Shown here: positions 55,338-64,000 of the stretch, piece by piece
How positions within the stretch are numbered: the first letter of the stretch is position 1
Layout: every line of letters begins with the position of its first letter
NCBI GenBank assembly: GCA_964619885.1
Contig: CAZUGA010000001.1
Coordinates: forward strand, 1-64,000
Reading direction: 5' to 3'
From: CAZUGA01 sp964619885
Lineage (GTDB): Bacteria > Pseudomonadota > Gammaproteobacteria > Methylococcales > UBA1147
DNA: 64,000 nt
The notes under the pieces: model-generated
Seen by the model: the letters and a program-made list of their open reading frames with translations, nothing else
The model's database searches: none
What the model was told of the DNA's origin: nothing
Translations under genes and position numbers: made by a program

Positions 55338-55652
55338 TTTGATCACGGTTGGGAACTCAAGAGTGGGGGCAATCGCATTGTTTATGAACCGAACCCTAGC
55401 GGCATGAGCCTGGATGATATGAGCGGTAAATATTCGGAAACGTTAACGGTGGAAGGCGAGCTTAATAAGATCTGCGGAAATATTTCCATTGGACGGAATT
55501 GGGCTGGCGTGCATTATTATACGGACTATATAGAATCTATCCGAATGGGTGAGGCGATCGCGATCGGCTTATTGCAGGAGCAGAAACTGACTTATGGAGA
55601 GAATTTCTCCATGACTGTGCCGTTATTCGATGGATCAAGCGTGCGTATTTGA
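55338..55652 (+). pseudogene. Vanadium haloperoxidase, 3' part separated by TAG 55335
   Basis: This is the in-frame continuation of the preceding gene, with FDHGWELK directly after the TAG. It contains the third vanadate-binding block GRNWAGVHYYTDY, with the arginine and the histidine that would hold vanadate covalently, and then IRMGEAIAIGLL. A shorter product could start at ATG 55404 but would be meaningless alone. Sequence conservation up to the natural TGA at 55650 suggests the lesion is recent or bypassed. Confidence 0.8.
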
Positions 55653-55706
55653 TTCTTTGTATGCGCTGTGTAGAGACGCACTAATCAATGGTGTTTATCA
55701 AAATCT

Positions 55707-55748
55707 GGGCCGCAAATCATTCTAATGCAATAGGATGTTTTGCGGCCC
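55707..55748. terminator. Hairpin between the haloperoxidase gene and ispG
   Basis: A ten-pair stem GGGCCGCAAA/TTTGCGGCCC encloses 22 bases that can extend by CATTC/GGATG pairing. It lies between convergent genes, 55 bases behind the haloperoxidase and 12 bases before the ispG stop codon. No long U tract follows on either strand, so it may end or protect transcripts by structure. Confidence 0.55.
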
Positions 55749-55759
55749 GGCGACTATGA

Positions 55760-56992
55760 TTAACTCGCTTCCGGCCGATAATGCGTCTCGATATAACGCT
55801 CGACTATCACTTGGAATTCTTCGGCAATTTTGTCACCTTTTAACGTTACGGTTTTCTCGCCGTCCTCGTATACCGGCGCTACCGGTGATTCCCCGGTACC
55901 CGGAAGGCTGATCCCAATATTCGCATTTTTGCTCTCACCTGGACCGTTGACAACGCAGCCCATCACGGCGACGTTCATGTCTTCGACGCCACTGTATTGG
56001 TTGCGCCATTCCGGCATCTTGTGACGCAGGTAGCTTTGAATATCCTGTGCCAGTTTTTGAAAATAGTCGCTGGTCGTACGTCCGCAACCGGGGCAGGAAA
56101 TTACCATCGGCGTAAATGAACGCAAGCCCATCGTTTGCAGAATTTCCTGGGCGACAATGACTTCTTGGGCGCGGTCACCGCCGGGTTCTGGTGTAAGTGA
56201 AATTCGGATAGTGTCCCCGATACCCTGCTGCAGCAATATAGCCAGTGCCGCAGTCGATCCAACAATACCCTTGGAACCCATGCCCGCTTCAGTCAGGCCA
56301 AGGTGCAATGCATAATCGCAGCGGCGGGCCAGGTTTTGATAAACTTCGATCAATTCCTGCACACCGCTCAATTTGCAGGAAAGAATAATCCGGTCACGTG
56401 TTAGTCCCAAAGATTCAGCCTGGGTTGCACTTTCCAATGCGGATGTAATGACCGCTTCGCGCATCACAACGGCTAATTCTTTGGGTTCGGCCAGGGCTGC
56501 GTTTTCATCCAATAGTCTGGCCAATACGCTTTGGTCCAAACTGCCCCAATTAACCCCGATGCGTACAGGTTTTTCATAGCGGCACGCGAACTCGATCATT
56601 TGGGCAAATTGGGTATCGCGCTTTTTCCCGCGACCAACGTTTCCGGGGTTGATACGATATTTGCCCAATGCTTCCGCGCAATCGGGATATTTGGCGAGTA
56701 ATTTGTGGCCGTTAAAATGAAAATCGCCGACCAATGGTACGTGACAGTCCATTTGATCCAATCGATCACGTATTTTCGCGACGGCGTTGGCGGCCGCTTC
56801 CGAATTTACCGTGATGCGAACCAATTCGGATCCCGCCCTTGCCAGTTCTTTAACCTGCTGAACGGTTTTGTTCACATCCGCCGTATCGGTATTGGTCATC
56901 GACTGGACCACCACTGGAGCGCCGCCGCCGATTTGAATTTGACCGATTTTAACGGCTACAGTTTTTTTGTGATTCAATAGGTTATCTAACAT
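55760..56992 (-). CDS. ispG: 4-hydroxy-3-methylbut-2-enyl diphosphate synthase
   Basis: IspG (GcpE) reductively opens MEcPP to HMBPP in the non-mevalonate isoprenoid pathway. The 410-residue protein has the TIM barrel (VVVQSMTNTDTADV, PLVGDFHFNGH). Its C-terminal iron-sulfur domain has ISCPGCGRT and MGCVVNGPGESKNANIG. The length is slightly above E. coli (372). No operon partner is adjacent, whereas hisS often follows in other species. Confidence 0.96.
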   Translation of the reverse strand: MLDNLLNHKKTVAVKIGQIQIGGGAPVVVQSMTNTDTADVNKTVQQVKELARAGSELVRITVNSEAAANAVAKIRDRLDQMDCHVPLVGDFHFNGHKLLAKYPDCAEALGKYRINPGNVGRGKKRDTQFAQMIEFACRYEKPVRIGVNWGSLDQSVLARLLDENAALAEPKELAVVMREAVITSALESATQAESLGLTRDRIILSCKLSGVQELIEVYQNLARRCDYALHLGLTEAGMGSKGIVGSTAALAILLQQGIGDTIRISLTPEPGGDRAQEVIVAQEILQTMGLRSFTPMVISCPGCGRTTSDYFQKLAQDIQSYLRHKMPEWRNQYSGVEDMNVAVMGCVVNGPGESKNANIGISLPGTGESPVAPVYEDGEKTVTLKGDKIAEEFQVIVERYIETHYRPEAS

Positions 56993-57142
56993 GAATGGGT
57001 CAACGATAGTTATCCAGTTGTAAAAGGCCTTTTAAGCGGGAAAATTTGTGTAATACTTTAATGATTCAGGATGTAAATTGACATCGGCTGATAAAAACAA
57101 GCAAAGTTTATAATTGTCAGAGTTTTTCCCGGAAGATAAAGC

Positions 57143-57871
57143 GTGCGTATTAACTTTTTTTCAGATATCCATTTGGAATTCGGATCTTTAAAAATACCTC
57201 AAACGGATGCCCAAGTCATTATAGCAGCGGGTGATATTGGGATCCATAAACAAGGCATCGATTGGCTGAAATCCTCAACGAAACCGGTCATTTATGTGGC
57301 GGGTAACCATGAATTTTATGACCAGGAATATTTAACGACACTGGATGAACTTCGACGTAGTTCCGAAGATAGCAATGTGCGATTCCTGGAAAACCGGTCT
57401 TGTGTAATAGATGGTGTACGGTTTTTAGGGTGCACTTTGTGGACACAGCTAGGCGGAAAATTGAATGACCGCGTTGATGATTTGATGTACACGGTGAATG
57501 ATTTCCGAAAAATCAGTTTTAAGAACGAGTTGATGGGTTTGGATGTTTATGCCGGTTTGCATCGTCGTTCCCTAAAGTGGTTGATTAAAGAGTTGGCGCT
57601 GCCGTTTGATGGAAAGACTGTGGTGATTACCCACCATGCGCCAACCTATTGGAGTTGGGATAATTCGCCGAATTCTTTAACGCGATACGCTTATTGCAAT
57701 GATTTGAAAGAACTTATGCATGAGCACGATATAGATGCGTGGTTTCACGGACATACGCACAGTATTTCAGATTATCGTTGTGCTGGAACGCGTATTCTTT
57801 GTAATCCTCGCGGTTATCATGGACGTCAGAGTGTAACCGGCTTCGAGCCGTTAAAAACAGTTGAGATATAG
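57143..57871 (+). CDS. Metallophosphoesterase
   Basis: This 242-residue calcineurin-like phosphoesterase has the full metal-binding set: FFSDIHLEF, AAGDIG, VAGNHEFY, ITHHAPT and HGHTHS, so it should bind two metals. There is no signal peptide, so it is cytoplasmic. The start is GTG at 57143 with CCGGAAGAT upstream. It is convergent with sucA, with only 31 bases between stop codons. The substrate may be a nucleotide, a phosphoester or RNA. Confidence 0.92.
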   Translation: MRINFFSDIHLEFGSLKIPQTDAQVIIAAGDIGIHKQGIDWLKSSTKPVIYVAGNHEFYDQEYLTTLDELRRSSEDSNVRFLENRSCVIDGVRFLGCTLWTQLGGKLNDRVDDLMYTVNDFRKISFKNELMGLDVYAGLHRRSLKWLIKELALPFDGKTVVITHHAPTYWSWDNSPNSLTRYAYCNDLKELMHEHDIDAWFHGHTHSISDYRCAGTRILCNPRGYHGRQSVTGFEPLKTVEI

Positions 57872-57902
57872 TTATAGAATAAACCTACATCACCTGCTTG
57901 TT

Positions 57903-60734
57903 TTATTCGACCTCAATCCCCAATGCTGAAGCAACAACATTTTTCTGATTTTCCACATAAACCTTGAAGTTACCAACCGCCGGAGCTGCTGACATGGGGC
58001 GTCCTACATAACGGAGTGAAATATGACTACCGATCAAGTCGAGGAAACGATGCTTGATTTGATACCATGCACCTTGGTTTTGCGGTTCTTCCTGGCACCA
58101 GATCAATTCTTTAAAATTGGGATATTTATTGAATTCGTCAGTTAAATGTTCCAGTGGAAACGGATAGAGTTGCTCAACCCGCAAGATTGCGATGTGATCG
58201 ATATGATCATCACGGCGTGCTTGTAGTAGATCGAAATACACCTTCCCGGAGCAAAGAACAATGCGTGTGACTTTGTTGGGGTCAACTTGGTCGAGTTCGC
58301 TGATTACCGGTTCGAACTGTCCCTGACTCAATTGTTCCAGGGTAGCGACCGCAAGCTTGTGCCGTAATAGGCTTTTGGGGCTCATAATGATTAATGGTTT
58401 GCGGTATGGTCTCAGGACCTGACGCCGCAGCAAATGAAATATTTGAGCCGGTGTGGTTGGTACGCAAATTTGAATATTATGCTCAGCGCACAATTGTAAG
58501 TATCGTTCCAACCGTGCCGATGAATGCTCGGCCCCCTGACCTTCTTGCCCGTGCGGCAACAACATGGTTAACGCGCACAATCTGCCCCATTTAGTTTCGC
58601 CGGAACTAATAAATTGATCGATTACAACCTGAGCCCCATTGGCAAAATCACCAAACTGCGCCTCCCAGATAACCAGTGAGTCGGGTTCTGCGGTACTGTA
58701 GCCATATTCGAACCCGAGTACGCCTTCTTCGGACAGCAAGGAGTTGTAGATATGGAAATTCGCTTGATTTTTGCTCAGGTTGTTCAGCGGAATGTAGGTT
58801 TTGCCATCGATTTGGTTATGCAGGATAGCGTGCCGGTGGAAAAATGTACCGCGGCCGACGTCTTGCCCGGTAAGCCGAACGGCGCGCCCTTGTGTGACTA
58901 TTGATGCATATGCCAATACTTCGGCATATCCCCAATCGATAGGCAGAGCGCCCGCCGCCATTTTTTTGCGGCTTTCCTGTATTTTGGCCACCCGTGAATG
59001 CAACTCGAAACCCGGTGGTAACGCCGTCATTGTGTCGGTTAATGCACGGATTTGATCCAGTGGCAGGCGGGTGTTGCAGGGTACGTTCCAACCAGATCCG
59101 AAAAATTGACTCCACTTTACCGTGTATGGGTTCACGACTTGCTCGAGGACCGTCGTCGATACCTTTTCGCCTTGCTCCAGAGCGGCCAAGTAGTCCCGTT
59201 CCATTTGTTTAGTGCCTTCTGTGGTTAATATTCCCTCGGTCACCAGTTTGTCCGCATAAATTTTATGCGTGGTTGGATGATTGCGAATTTTTTTGTACAT
59301 CATGGGTTGCGTAACCGACGGTTCATCGGCTTCGTTATGGCCATGCCGACGATAGCAAATAATGTCGATTACCACGTCCTTCTGAAATTCAAATCGGTAG
59401 TCGATCGCCAGTTGTGTGACGAATAGAACGGCCTCGGGGTCGTCACCGTTGACATGGAAGATCGGTGCCTGAATCATATTCGCGACATCCGTGCAATATA
59501 ATGTAGAGCGCGCGTCAAAAGGATTGCTAGTGGTAAATCCGATTTGATTATTGATCACGATGTGAATCGTTCCGCCAGTTGAATAGGCTGGCGTTTCTGC
59601 CAAATTCAGGGTTTCCATAACCACGCCTTGCCCGGCGAACGCGGCATCTCCATGGATTAAAATCGGCAATACTTCGCGTTCCCCATTATCACCGCGACGA
59701 TCCTGTCTGGCGCGCACAGAACCTTCCACCACGGGATTAATAATTTCCAGATGAGAGGGGTTGAACGCCAATGCCAGGTGGACCGGGCCGCCTGGTGTGT
59801 CCACGTCTGAAGAAAAACCCATATGATATTTTACGTCACCCGAGCTGGCTTGCTGGGTCGGCCCGTGGCTACCCTCGAATTCGTCGAAAAGTATGTTGGG
59901 GCTTTTACCCAATGCGTTGATCAAGACATTTAGCCGGCCTCGATGCGCCATCCCAATAACAACTTCCTGGGTACCATATGTCCCGCTCAATTGGATCAAT
60001 TCATCCAAGGTCGGAATTAAGCATTCTCCGCCTTCGAGAGAGAAACGTTTTTGGCCGACGTATTTTCTGTGTAAGTATTTTTCGATTCCTTCCGCGGCGG
60101 TCAAAAGTTGCAGAATCTGCAGCTTTTTGTCTTTGGAGATATCAAGTCTGGCCCGCGTTCCTTCAAGTCTATTTGTTATCCAGGCGCTGATACCTATATC
60201 GACAATATGTGCGTATTCTGAGCCTATATTTCCACAATAGGTCTCCCGCAAAATATTCAGGATCTGCCTAAGTGGAAGTTTCTCGTCCCCATACAAAGTT
60301 CCGGTGTCGAAAGCGGTATCCATATCCATTTCGCTGAGTCCGTAATAGATTGGGTCTAGGTCGGGGGCGGGTGGATGGGGATGGAGACCGAGCGGGTCAC
60401 AGTCGGCCTGATTGTGGCCGCTGACCCGGTATTGATGAATTAATCGGGTGACCGAGGACTGTTTCTGCAGCATGTTTGCGATCGATGTCGTATCAGTCGT
60501 CGATGCTCGGTTTTGCGCTGAAGTTTTTAGATTCTCGAATCGCGATCGAATAGGTGTATGCGGGATTTCTACGTCTGTTCCGTTGTTTTTCGGCAAAGCT
60601 TTAAAATTTTCGCGCCAGCTTTCCTCGACAGAATCTGGGTCTTGAAGGAATCTTTCGTAAAGTTCTTCAATAAAATGTGCGTTCGCACCGTAATAAGCAG
60701 ATGATTCTGTAAATTGCTGCAAAAGGTTCTTCAT
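57903..60734 (-). CDS. sucA: 2-oxoglutarate dehydrogenase E1 component
   Basis: SucA decarboxylates 2-oxoglutarate with thiamine diphosphate and passes the succinyl group to SucB lipoyl. From ATG 60734 the protein has 943 residues (E. coli 933) and begins MKNLLQQFTESSAYYGANA, the family N-terminus; an upstream extension of the frame is not homologous. GDAAFAGQGVVMETLNLA and IVINNQIGFTTS form the cofactor site. GQDVGRGTFFHRHA lies in the C-terminal half. The metallophosphoesterase gene, not sucB, lies downstream on the other strand, so sucA is separated from its usual partner. Confidence 0.96.
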   Translation of the reverse strand: MKNLLQQFTESSAYYGANAHFIEELYERFLQDPDSVEESWRENFKALPKNNGTDVEIPHTPIRSRFENLKTSAQNRASTTDTTSIANMLQKQSSVTRLIHQYRVSGHNQADCDPLGLHPHPPAPDLDPIYYGLSEMDMDTAFDTGTLYGDEKLPLRQILNILRETYCGNIGSEYAHIVDIGISAWITNRLEGTRARLDISKDKKLQILQLLTAAEGIEKYLHRKYVGQKRFSLEGGECLIPTLDELIQLSGTYGTQEVVIGMAHRGRLNVLINALGKSPNILFDEFEGSHGPTQQASSGDVKYHMGFSSDVDTPGGPVHLALAFNPSHLEIINPVVEGSVRARQDRRGDNGEREVLPILIHGDAAFAGQGVVMETLNLAETPAYSTGGTIHIVINNQIGFTTSNPFDARSTLYCTDVANMIQAPIFHVNGDDPEAVLFVTQLAIDYRFEFQKDVVIDIICYRRHGHNEADEPSVTQPMMYKKIRNHPTTHKIYADKLVTEGILTTEGTKQMERDYLAALEQGEKVSTTVLEQVVNPYTVKWSQFFGSGWNVPCNTRLPLDQIRALTDTMTALPPGFELHSRVAKIQESRKKMAAGALPIDWGYAEVLAYASIVTQGRAVRLTGQDVGRGTFFHRHAILHNQIDGKTYIPLNNLSKNQANFHIYNSLLSEEGVLGFEYGYSTAEPDSLVIWEAQFGDFANGAQVVIDQFISSGETKWGRLCALTMLLPHGQEGQGAEHSSARLERYLQLCAEHNIQICVPTTPAQIFHLLRRQVLRPYRKPLIIMSPKSLLRHKLAVATLEQLSQGQFEPVISELDQVDPNKVTRIVLCSGKVYFDLLQARRDDHIDHIAILRVEQLYPFPLEHLTDEFNKYPNFKELIWCQEEPQNQGAWYQIKHRFLDLIGSHISLRYVGRPMSAAPAVGNFKVYVENQKNVVASALGIEVE

Positions 60735-60963
60735 CTCATTTGTCCGGAATGTGATAAGTTTGACGCGTAACGGCGTAGTTGATCCTGGGTGCAAGATCAA
60801 GACTAAGGATCCATCTTCGAAAATGAATTTCCAGCATGATTAATTATATAGCTCAGGCTATCGAAAAAACGAGTTTTTCAACGGATAATTTTAAAATCGA
60901 AGCGCAAACAATATCGTGTTAAAAACTGTTTGATTAGAAGATTTATTTATTTATCGCCAAGCC

Positions 60964-62484
60964 ATGTCCAATTGCAGCCTAATTTTCGAGGTAAAAACGG
61001 TAACGAAAGCTGATAAGCAAGCCGAGATTCCACGTTTGCTTTCGGCAAGTTCCGGCTTGTATACGGTATTAAGTTATTCCACCGGCGACCTTATTGGTCG
61101 GCCGGTGGATCTTATTATTTTTGATGCGATTTCGCTTGAAAGTTTCTTAAAAGCGGTCGGTGAGGCGCGGTCAGGTTCAACGGGTACTAAAGAGCGTCAG
61201 GTCGATTTTAAAACGAGCCGAGGTGAAAAGTACTCCTTGGGCTTATCTGTTTCAACCATGTATCGCGCGGATGGTAGTGATTCGATAATCTGCATAGCGC
61301 GGGATACAGCGGTGCTTGAATCGGCGAAGCGGGCTCTATTGGAAAGTGAGGAACGATTCGGGCAAGTTGCTAGTATGACCGGCGAATGGTTGTGGGAGCA
61401 AGACGCCTCTGGACGATACATATACAGTAGCGCTGCTGTAGAGAACATATTGGGTTTGCAGCCTGAGCAGGTGTTGGGTAAGCGATATATGGATCTATTC
61501 GCCAACTGTCCGAGGTCTGAATTTATACCGGAATTGTATGAGCCGGGCAAAATTACCACACCGTTTTTCCACTTACTGAACTATTATCGTCACCTTGATG
61601 GAAGCCAGGTGGTATGCGAATCATCTGGCGTGCCGATAATTGACCCGAATGGAAAATTGATCAAGTGGCGCGGGGTTGATCGTGATGTTACCGCGCGTAG
61701 ACGGGCGGAAGAAGAAAATCGTAAGGCCCAGGTTAAGCTCGCAATCGCAAATAACGAAATGAAGATTGCTCGAAAAATACAGGAGTCGCTGCTGCCGTCT
61801 GTACCGTTGATTATGCCGGGCCTGCGTGTTCAGGGGTATTGCTTACCTGCGACGCAGGTCGGGGGTGATTATTTTGATTATTTTTGCCGGGACAGTAGTA
61901 CCGTGGATGTTGTTATTGCAGATGTATCAGGACACGCGGTAGGACCGGCGTTGTTCATGGTAGAAACCCGAAGTGCTTTGCGCACACAGGCACAGATGAC
62001 TTCGGAACCCGACGAAACCCTGTTTATGATGAATCGGTTTTTGTACGAAGATTTGAGCCAGTCAGATCATTTTATTACGATGTTTTATTTACAATATAGT
62101 GGAGATATCGGCCAATTGAGTTACGCTAACGCGGGGCATAATTTGCCATTGCTGTTGCGCGACGGGGCGACATCATGCGTGCAATTGGATGCTGATGGAT
62201 TGGTCTTGGGCGTCCAGGATTTGGTTTGCTTCGAACGTCAAAATATCTGCTTGGGTCCGCGTGACCGAGTGTTTCTATACACCGATGGTTTAACCGAAGC
62301 ACAGAATCCAGACGGGGAATTTTTCGGAATTGAGAGGTTATGTAGCTTGATTAGCGGCAATGCAGCGCTTTCCGCTGATGATTTAATCGCACTGTGTATT
62401 TTAGAACTCAAAAAATTTCGAAATAAGGAGAGCTTTGAAGATGATTTGACTATGGTGATTCTAGATGTTACCGATGATCGGTAA
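60964..62484 (+). CDS. PAS-PAS-SpoIIE/PP2C phosphatase
   Basis: This 506-residue cytoplasmic serine phosphatase of the partner-switching type has a first PAS-like region at about residues 28-118. A second PAS at about 125-245 has WLWEQDASGRYIYSSAAVE and GVDRDVTAR. A short coiled linker lies at 248-275. The SpoIIE/PP2C domain spans about 280-503 (ARKIQESLLP, GGDYFDYF with the metal-binding aspartate, DVSGHAVGPALFM, YTDGLTEAQN, DDLTMVI). It probably dephosphorylates the STAS protein encoded at 62981-63313. It is convergent with that operon, 50 bases away. Confidence 0.92.
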   Translation: MSNCSLIFEVKTVTKADKQAEIPRLLSASSGLYTVLSYSTGDLIGRPVDLIIFDAISLESFLKAVGEARSGSTGTKERQVDFKTSRGEKYSLGLSVSTMYRADGSDSIICIARDTAVLESAKRALLESEERFGQVASMTGEWLWEQDASGRYIYSSAAVENILGLQPEQVLGKRYMDLFANCPRSEFIPELYEPGKITTPFFHLLNYYRHLDGSQVVCESSGVPIIDPNGKLIKWRGVDRDVTARRRAEEENRKAQVKLAIANNEMKIARKIQESLLPSVPLIMPGLRVQGYCLPATQVGGDYFDYFCRDSSTVDVVIADVSGHAVGPALFMVETRSALRTQAQMTSEPDETLFMMNRFLYEDLSQSDHFITMFYLQYSGDIGQLSYANAGHNLPLLLRDGATSCVQLDADGLVLGVQDLVCFERQNICLGPRDRVFLYTDGLTEAQNPDGEFFGIERLCSLISGNAALSADDLIALCILELKKFRNKESFEDDLTMVILDVTDDR

Positions 62485-62534
62485 AATTGAGGCGCCGGTC
62501 ATGCCAATATGCGCTGTATATTGCAACGCTAGAT

Positions 62535-62966
62535 TTAATTAAGGCGTTTTCGCATCTCCAAAATATTACTCGATTCCGCTTTATAATAGCGCGCAGAATC
62601 CATCAATGTTTTGATAAAAAATATTCCCAATCCGCCCACTGTTGGGTTGTCTAGGTCGGGGTGGGGTATAGCGTTAAAGTCGAAGCCATCGCCTTTATCG
62701 TATACCCGAATACACAATTCATCGCGCCAGACACGTATCGTAATTCTGACCTTTTTAGACGGTGTTGATGCGTGTTCTATTGCATTGGTCATTGCTTCGG
62801 TCAATACCAAATTAAGATTGTAGCCCAGTTCGTCTTTATCTCCGTTGTAGGTTTCTAATTCTTGTGCCAACTCTTCACCAATGCTACCCACTAATCGCAA
62901 ATAACGCGTTTGCGTTGGGAGTGTAATGTCTACCCGGAGCTTGGATTGGTGATTAGTACTAGCCAT
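62535..62966 (-). CDS. RsbW-like anti-sigma factor/serine kinase
   Basis: This 143-residue GHKL ATPase has the N box LTEAMTNAIEHA, the G1 box DKGDGFD and the G2 box GGLGIFFIKTL, in the short form used by RsbW/SpoIIAB kinases. It should phosphorylate the STAS protein and bind a further target. It lies 14 bases downstream of the STAS gene on the same strand. No sigma factor gene is adjacent, so its binding target is unknown. Confidence 0.9.
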   Translation of the reverse strand: MASTNHQSKLRVDITLPTQTRYLRLVGSIGEELAQELETYNGDKDELGYNLNLVLTEAMTNAIEHASTPSKKVRITIRVWRDELCIRVYDKGDGFDFNAIPHPDLDNPTVGGLGIFFIKTLMDSARYYKAESSNILEMRKRLN

Positions 62967-62980
62967 GTGGAATTCTACAA

Positions 62981-63313
62981 TTATGTCTCCAGAGCTTCTT
63001 CCAGGGTCGGGCGAATGGTAAATACCCGATGCAACCGGGTCAGTTCAAACATTGAACGGACCTGATTTTGCAGCCCGGTCAATACAAAGCTTCCTTTGTG
63101 GGATGCCGTGTTTTTAAATCCGGACAACAACACACCCAGTCCGGAACTATCGACAAAAAAAACATCGCCCAAATCGATGATTAGTTTGTTTTCTCCATCG
63201 TGCAAAAGTTTCAGTATTCGCTCATTGAGTTCCGATGAATTGTGGGCGTCCAGACGTTTTTCCTTGATATGGAGTACTGTTGAGCCATTGATTTGTTCAG
63301 ATTGTAAATTCAT
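62981..63313 (-). CDS. STAS-domain anti-anti-sigma factor
   Basis: This 110-residue STAS protein of the SpoIIAA/RsbV type carries the phosphorylation site in VFFVDSSGLGVLLSG, Ser56 or Ser57. The start is ATG 63313 (MNLQSEQINGST); earlier codons give a non-homologous extension. It is first in a two-gene unit with the RsbW-like kinase and is the likely substrate of both that kinase and the convergent phosphatase. Confidence 0.92.
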   Translation of the reverse strand: MNLQSEQINGSTVLHIKEKRLDAHNSSELNERILKLLHDGENKLIIDLGDVFFVDSSGLGVLLSGFKNTASHKGSFVLTGLQNQVRSMFELTRLHRVFTIRPTLEEALET

Positions 63314-63637
63314 CACTTTCTTGCGAGTGAGATAGTTAAGCTGCCAACCAACCAAAACCTAAGTCGGTTAAGGTTGAACCAGAGTGCCACTAGATTCGGC
63401 TGGTTTCGCCGAGTGCCGAAGGGTGTCTTTCTAGCGAGTAAAGAGGATTTCGAATAGAAGACAATTCAACCCTATCAAAATTTCGGTGAATAATCCAGAC
63501 GGATTTGGTTGGGCTTCAAAGTCTGCTGAGAAATTGGTTTGAGCAGTTTAGCTGATTTTCGTGCTGAGCTGTAAGTTGCATAGTAATACGGGGCGATTCG
63601 AAACTGCAAGCGATCTAGTCAGTTGGGTCGATACGAG

Positions 63638-64000
63638 TCAGTTTTGTTGATTTGTGAGGCCTAACAGCTGCCCCATCAGCACAGAACTATTCGCGCGCAA
63701 TTCTTCTGACCAATTCATGCGGTCTTTGGGGAATAATACAATTATGGTGGATCCCATGTTAAATCTACCCATTTCCTCGCCTTTTTTCAGTACGATGCCT
63801 TGGTCGCGGTAATCCCAGTTTTGCACGTTTTTCGCGGAGGGTGGTGTGACGACGCCGTGCCAAACCGTTTCGATGCTGGAGACAAAAATCGCGCCAACCA
63901 ATACTAGTGCCATAGGTCCAACTTCCGTTTCGAATAGTGCGACGACGCGTTCGTTTCGGGCAAATAAATTGAGGATATTCTCGGTCGTTGTCGGACTGAC
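63638..64000 (-). CDS. psd: Phosphatidylserine decarboxylase, 3' part (5' end beyond the window)
   Basis: Psd converts phosphatidylserine to phosphatidylethanolamine at the inner membrane and self-cleaves to form a pyruvoyl group. Only the C-terminal 120 residues are present. They include FARNERVVALFETEVGPMALVLVGA and the cleavage motif in GRFNMGSTIIVLFP (family consensus LGST, here MGST), where the serine becomes the pyruvoyl group (quoted in part). The reading frame is open to the window edge. Confidence 0.94.
   Translation of the reverse strand, partial: VSPTTTENILNLFARNERVVALFETEVGPMALVLVGAIFVSSIETVWHGVVTPPSAKNVQNWDYRDQGIVLKKGEEMGRFNMGSTIIVLFPKDRMNWSEELRANSSVLMGQLLGLTNQQN

Noticed and set aside
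1..64000. Genome-wide reassignment of TAG to an amino acid
   Set aside because: accD, folC, the L,D-transpeptidase, the second citrate-synthase-like gene, the binding protein, DUF455 and the metallophosphoesterase genes all end at TAG at their expected family lengths. At most, context-dependent readthrough remains possible.

Overview
The window reads as chromosomal DNA of a free-living gammaproteobacterium. The evidence is a single-chain PurL of about 1300 residues, AcnB, a BamC-type lipoprotein behind dapA, and the block truA-trpF-trpB-trpA-accD-folC-SPOR-cvpA-purF-metZ. The moderate GC, the many c-di-GMP and phosphorelay proteins and a REP-like palindrome suggest an environmental lineage. 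I cannot place it below class from this sequence alone. No rRNA, tRNA, CRISPR array, insertion sequence or prophage was recognised.

Layout. Positions 1-9.9 kb hold a signalling cassette: a giant secreted repeat protein with a C-terminal membrane anchor, interrupted by an in-frame TAG; a hybrid histidine kinase ending in two near-identical Hpt domains; and a REC-GGDEF-EAL protein broken by a one-base deletion in a G tract inside its GGDEF motif. Positions 9.9-11.5 kb (minus strand) carry an acyltransferase and a family 2 glycosyltransferase. Positions 11.9-17.6 kb are housekeeping: dapA, bamC, purL.

Positions 18.1-29.4 kb are the most unusual region. An acetolactate-synthase-like thiamine diphosphate enzyme is translationally coupled to two half-length citrate-synthase/citryl-CoA-lyase-like proteins, both lacking the usual catalytic histidines. 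Behind them come a TonB-dependent receptor, a periplasmic substrate-binding protein and a 1472-residue kinase with three receiver domains, Hpt, GGDEF and EAL. The first three genes look like an undescribed heteromeric enzyme. The last three look like an outer-membrane-to-c-di-GMP sensory line.

Positions 29.4-45.7 kb return to conserved genes: cysM, rlmD, an L,D-transpeptidase, a retropepsin-like protease, an EF-hand protein, truA, the trp/acc/fol/pur/met block and ugd. Positions 45.7-57.9 kb hold a REP-like palindrome, a histone-deacetylase-family hydrolase, acnB with a very strong terminator, VanZ-like and DUF455 proteins, a large DUF2339 membrane protein, a vanadium haloperoxidase split by an in-frame TAG, ispG and a metallophosphoesterase. 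Positions 57.9-64 kb contain sucA without sucB, a SpoIIE-like phosphatase facing an RsbW-like kinase/STAS pair (a partner-switching module), and the 3' part of psd.

Three otherwise well-preserved genes carry single lesions (TAG at 3394, TAG at 55335, G-tract deletion at 8787-8792). At least seven genes here end normally in TAG, so global TAG reassignment is unlikely. Recent decay, strain polymorphism, readthrough or sequencing error remain the alternatives.
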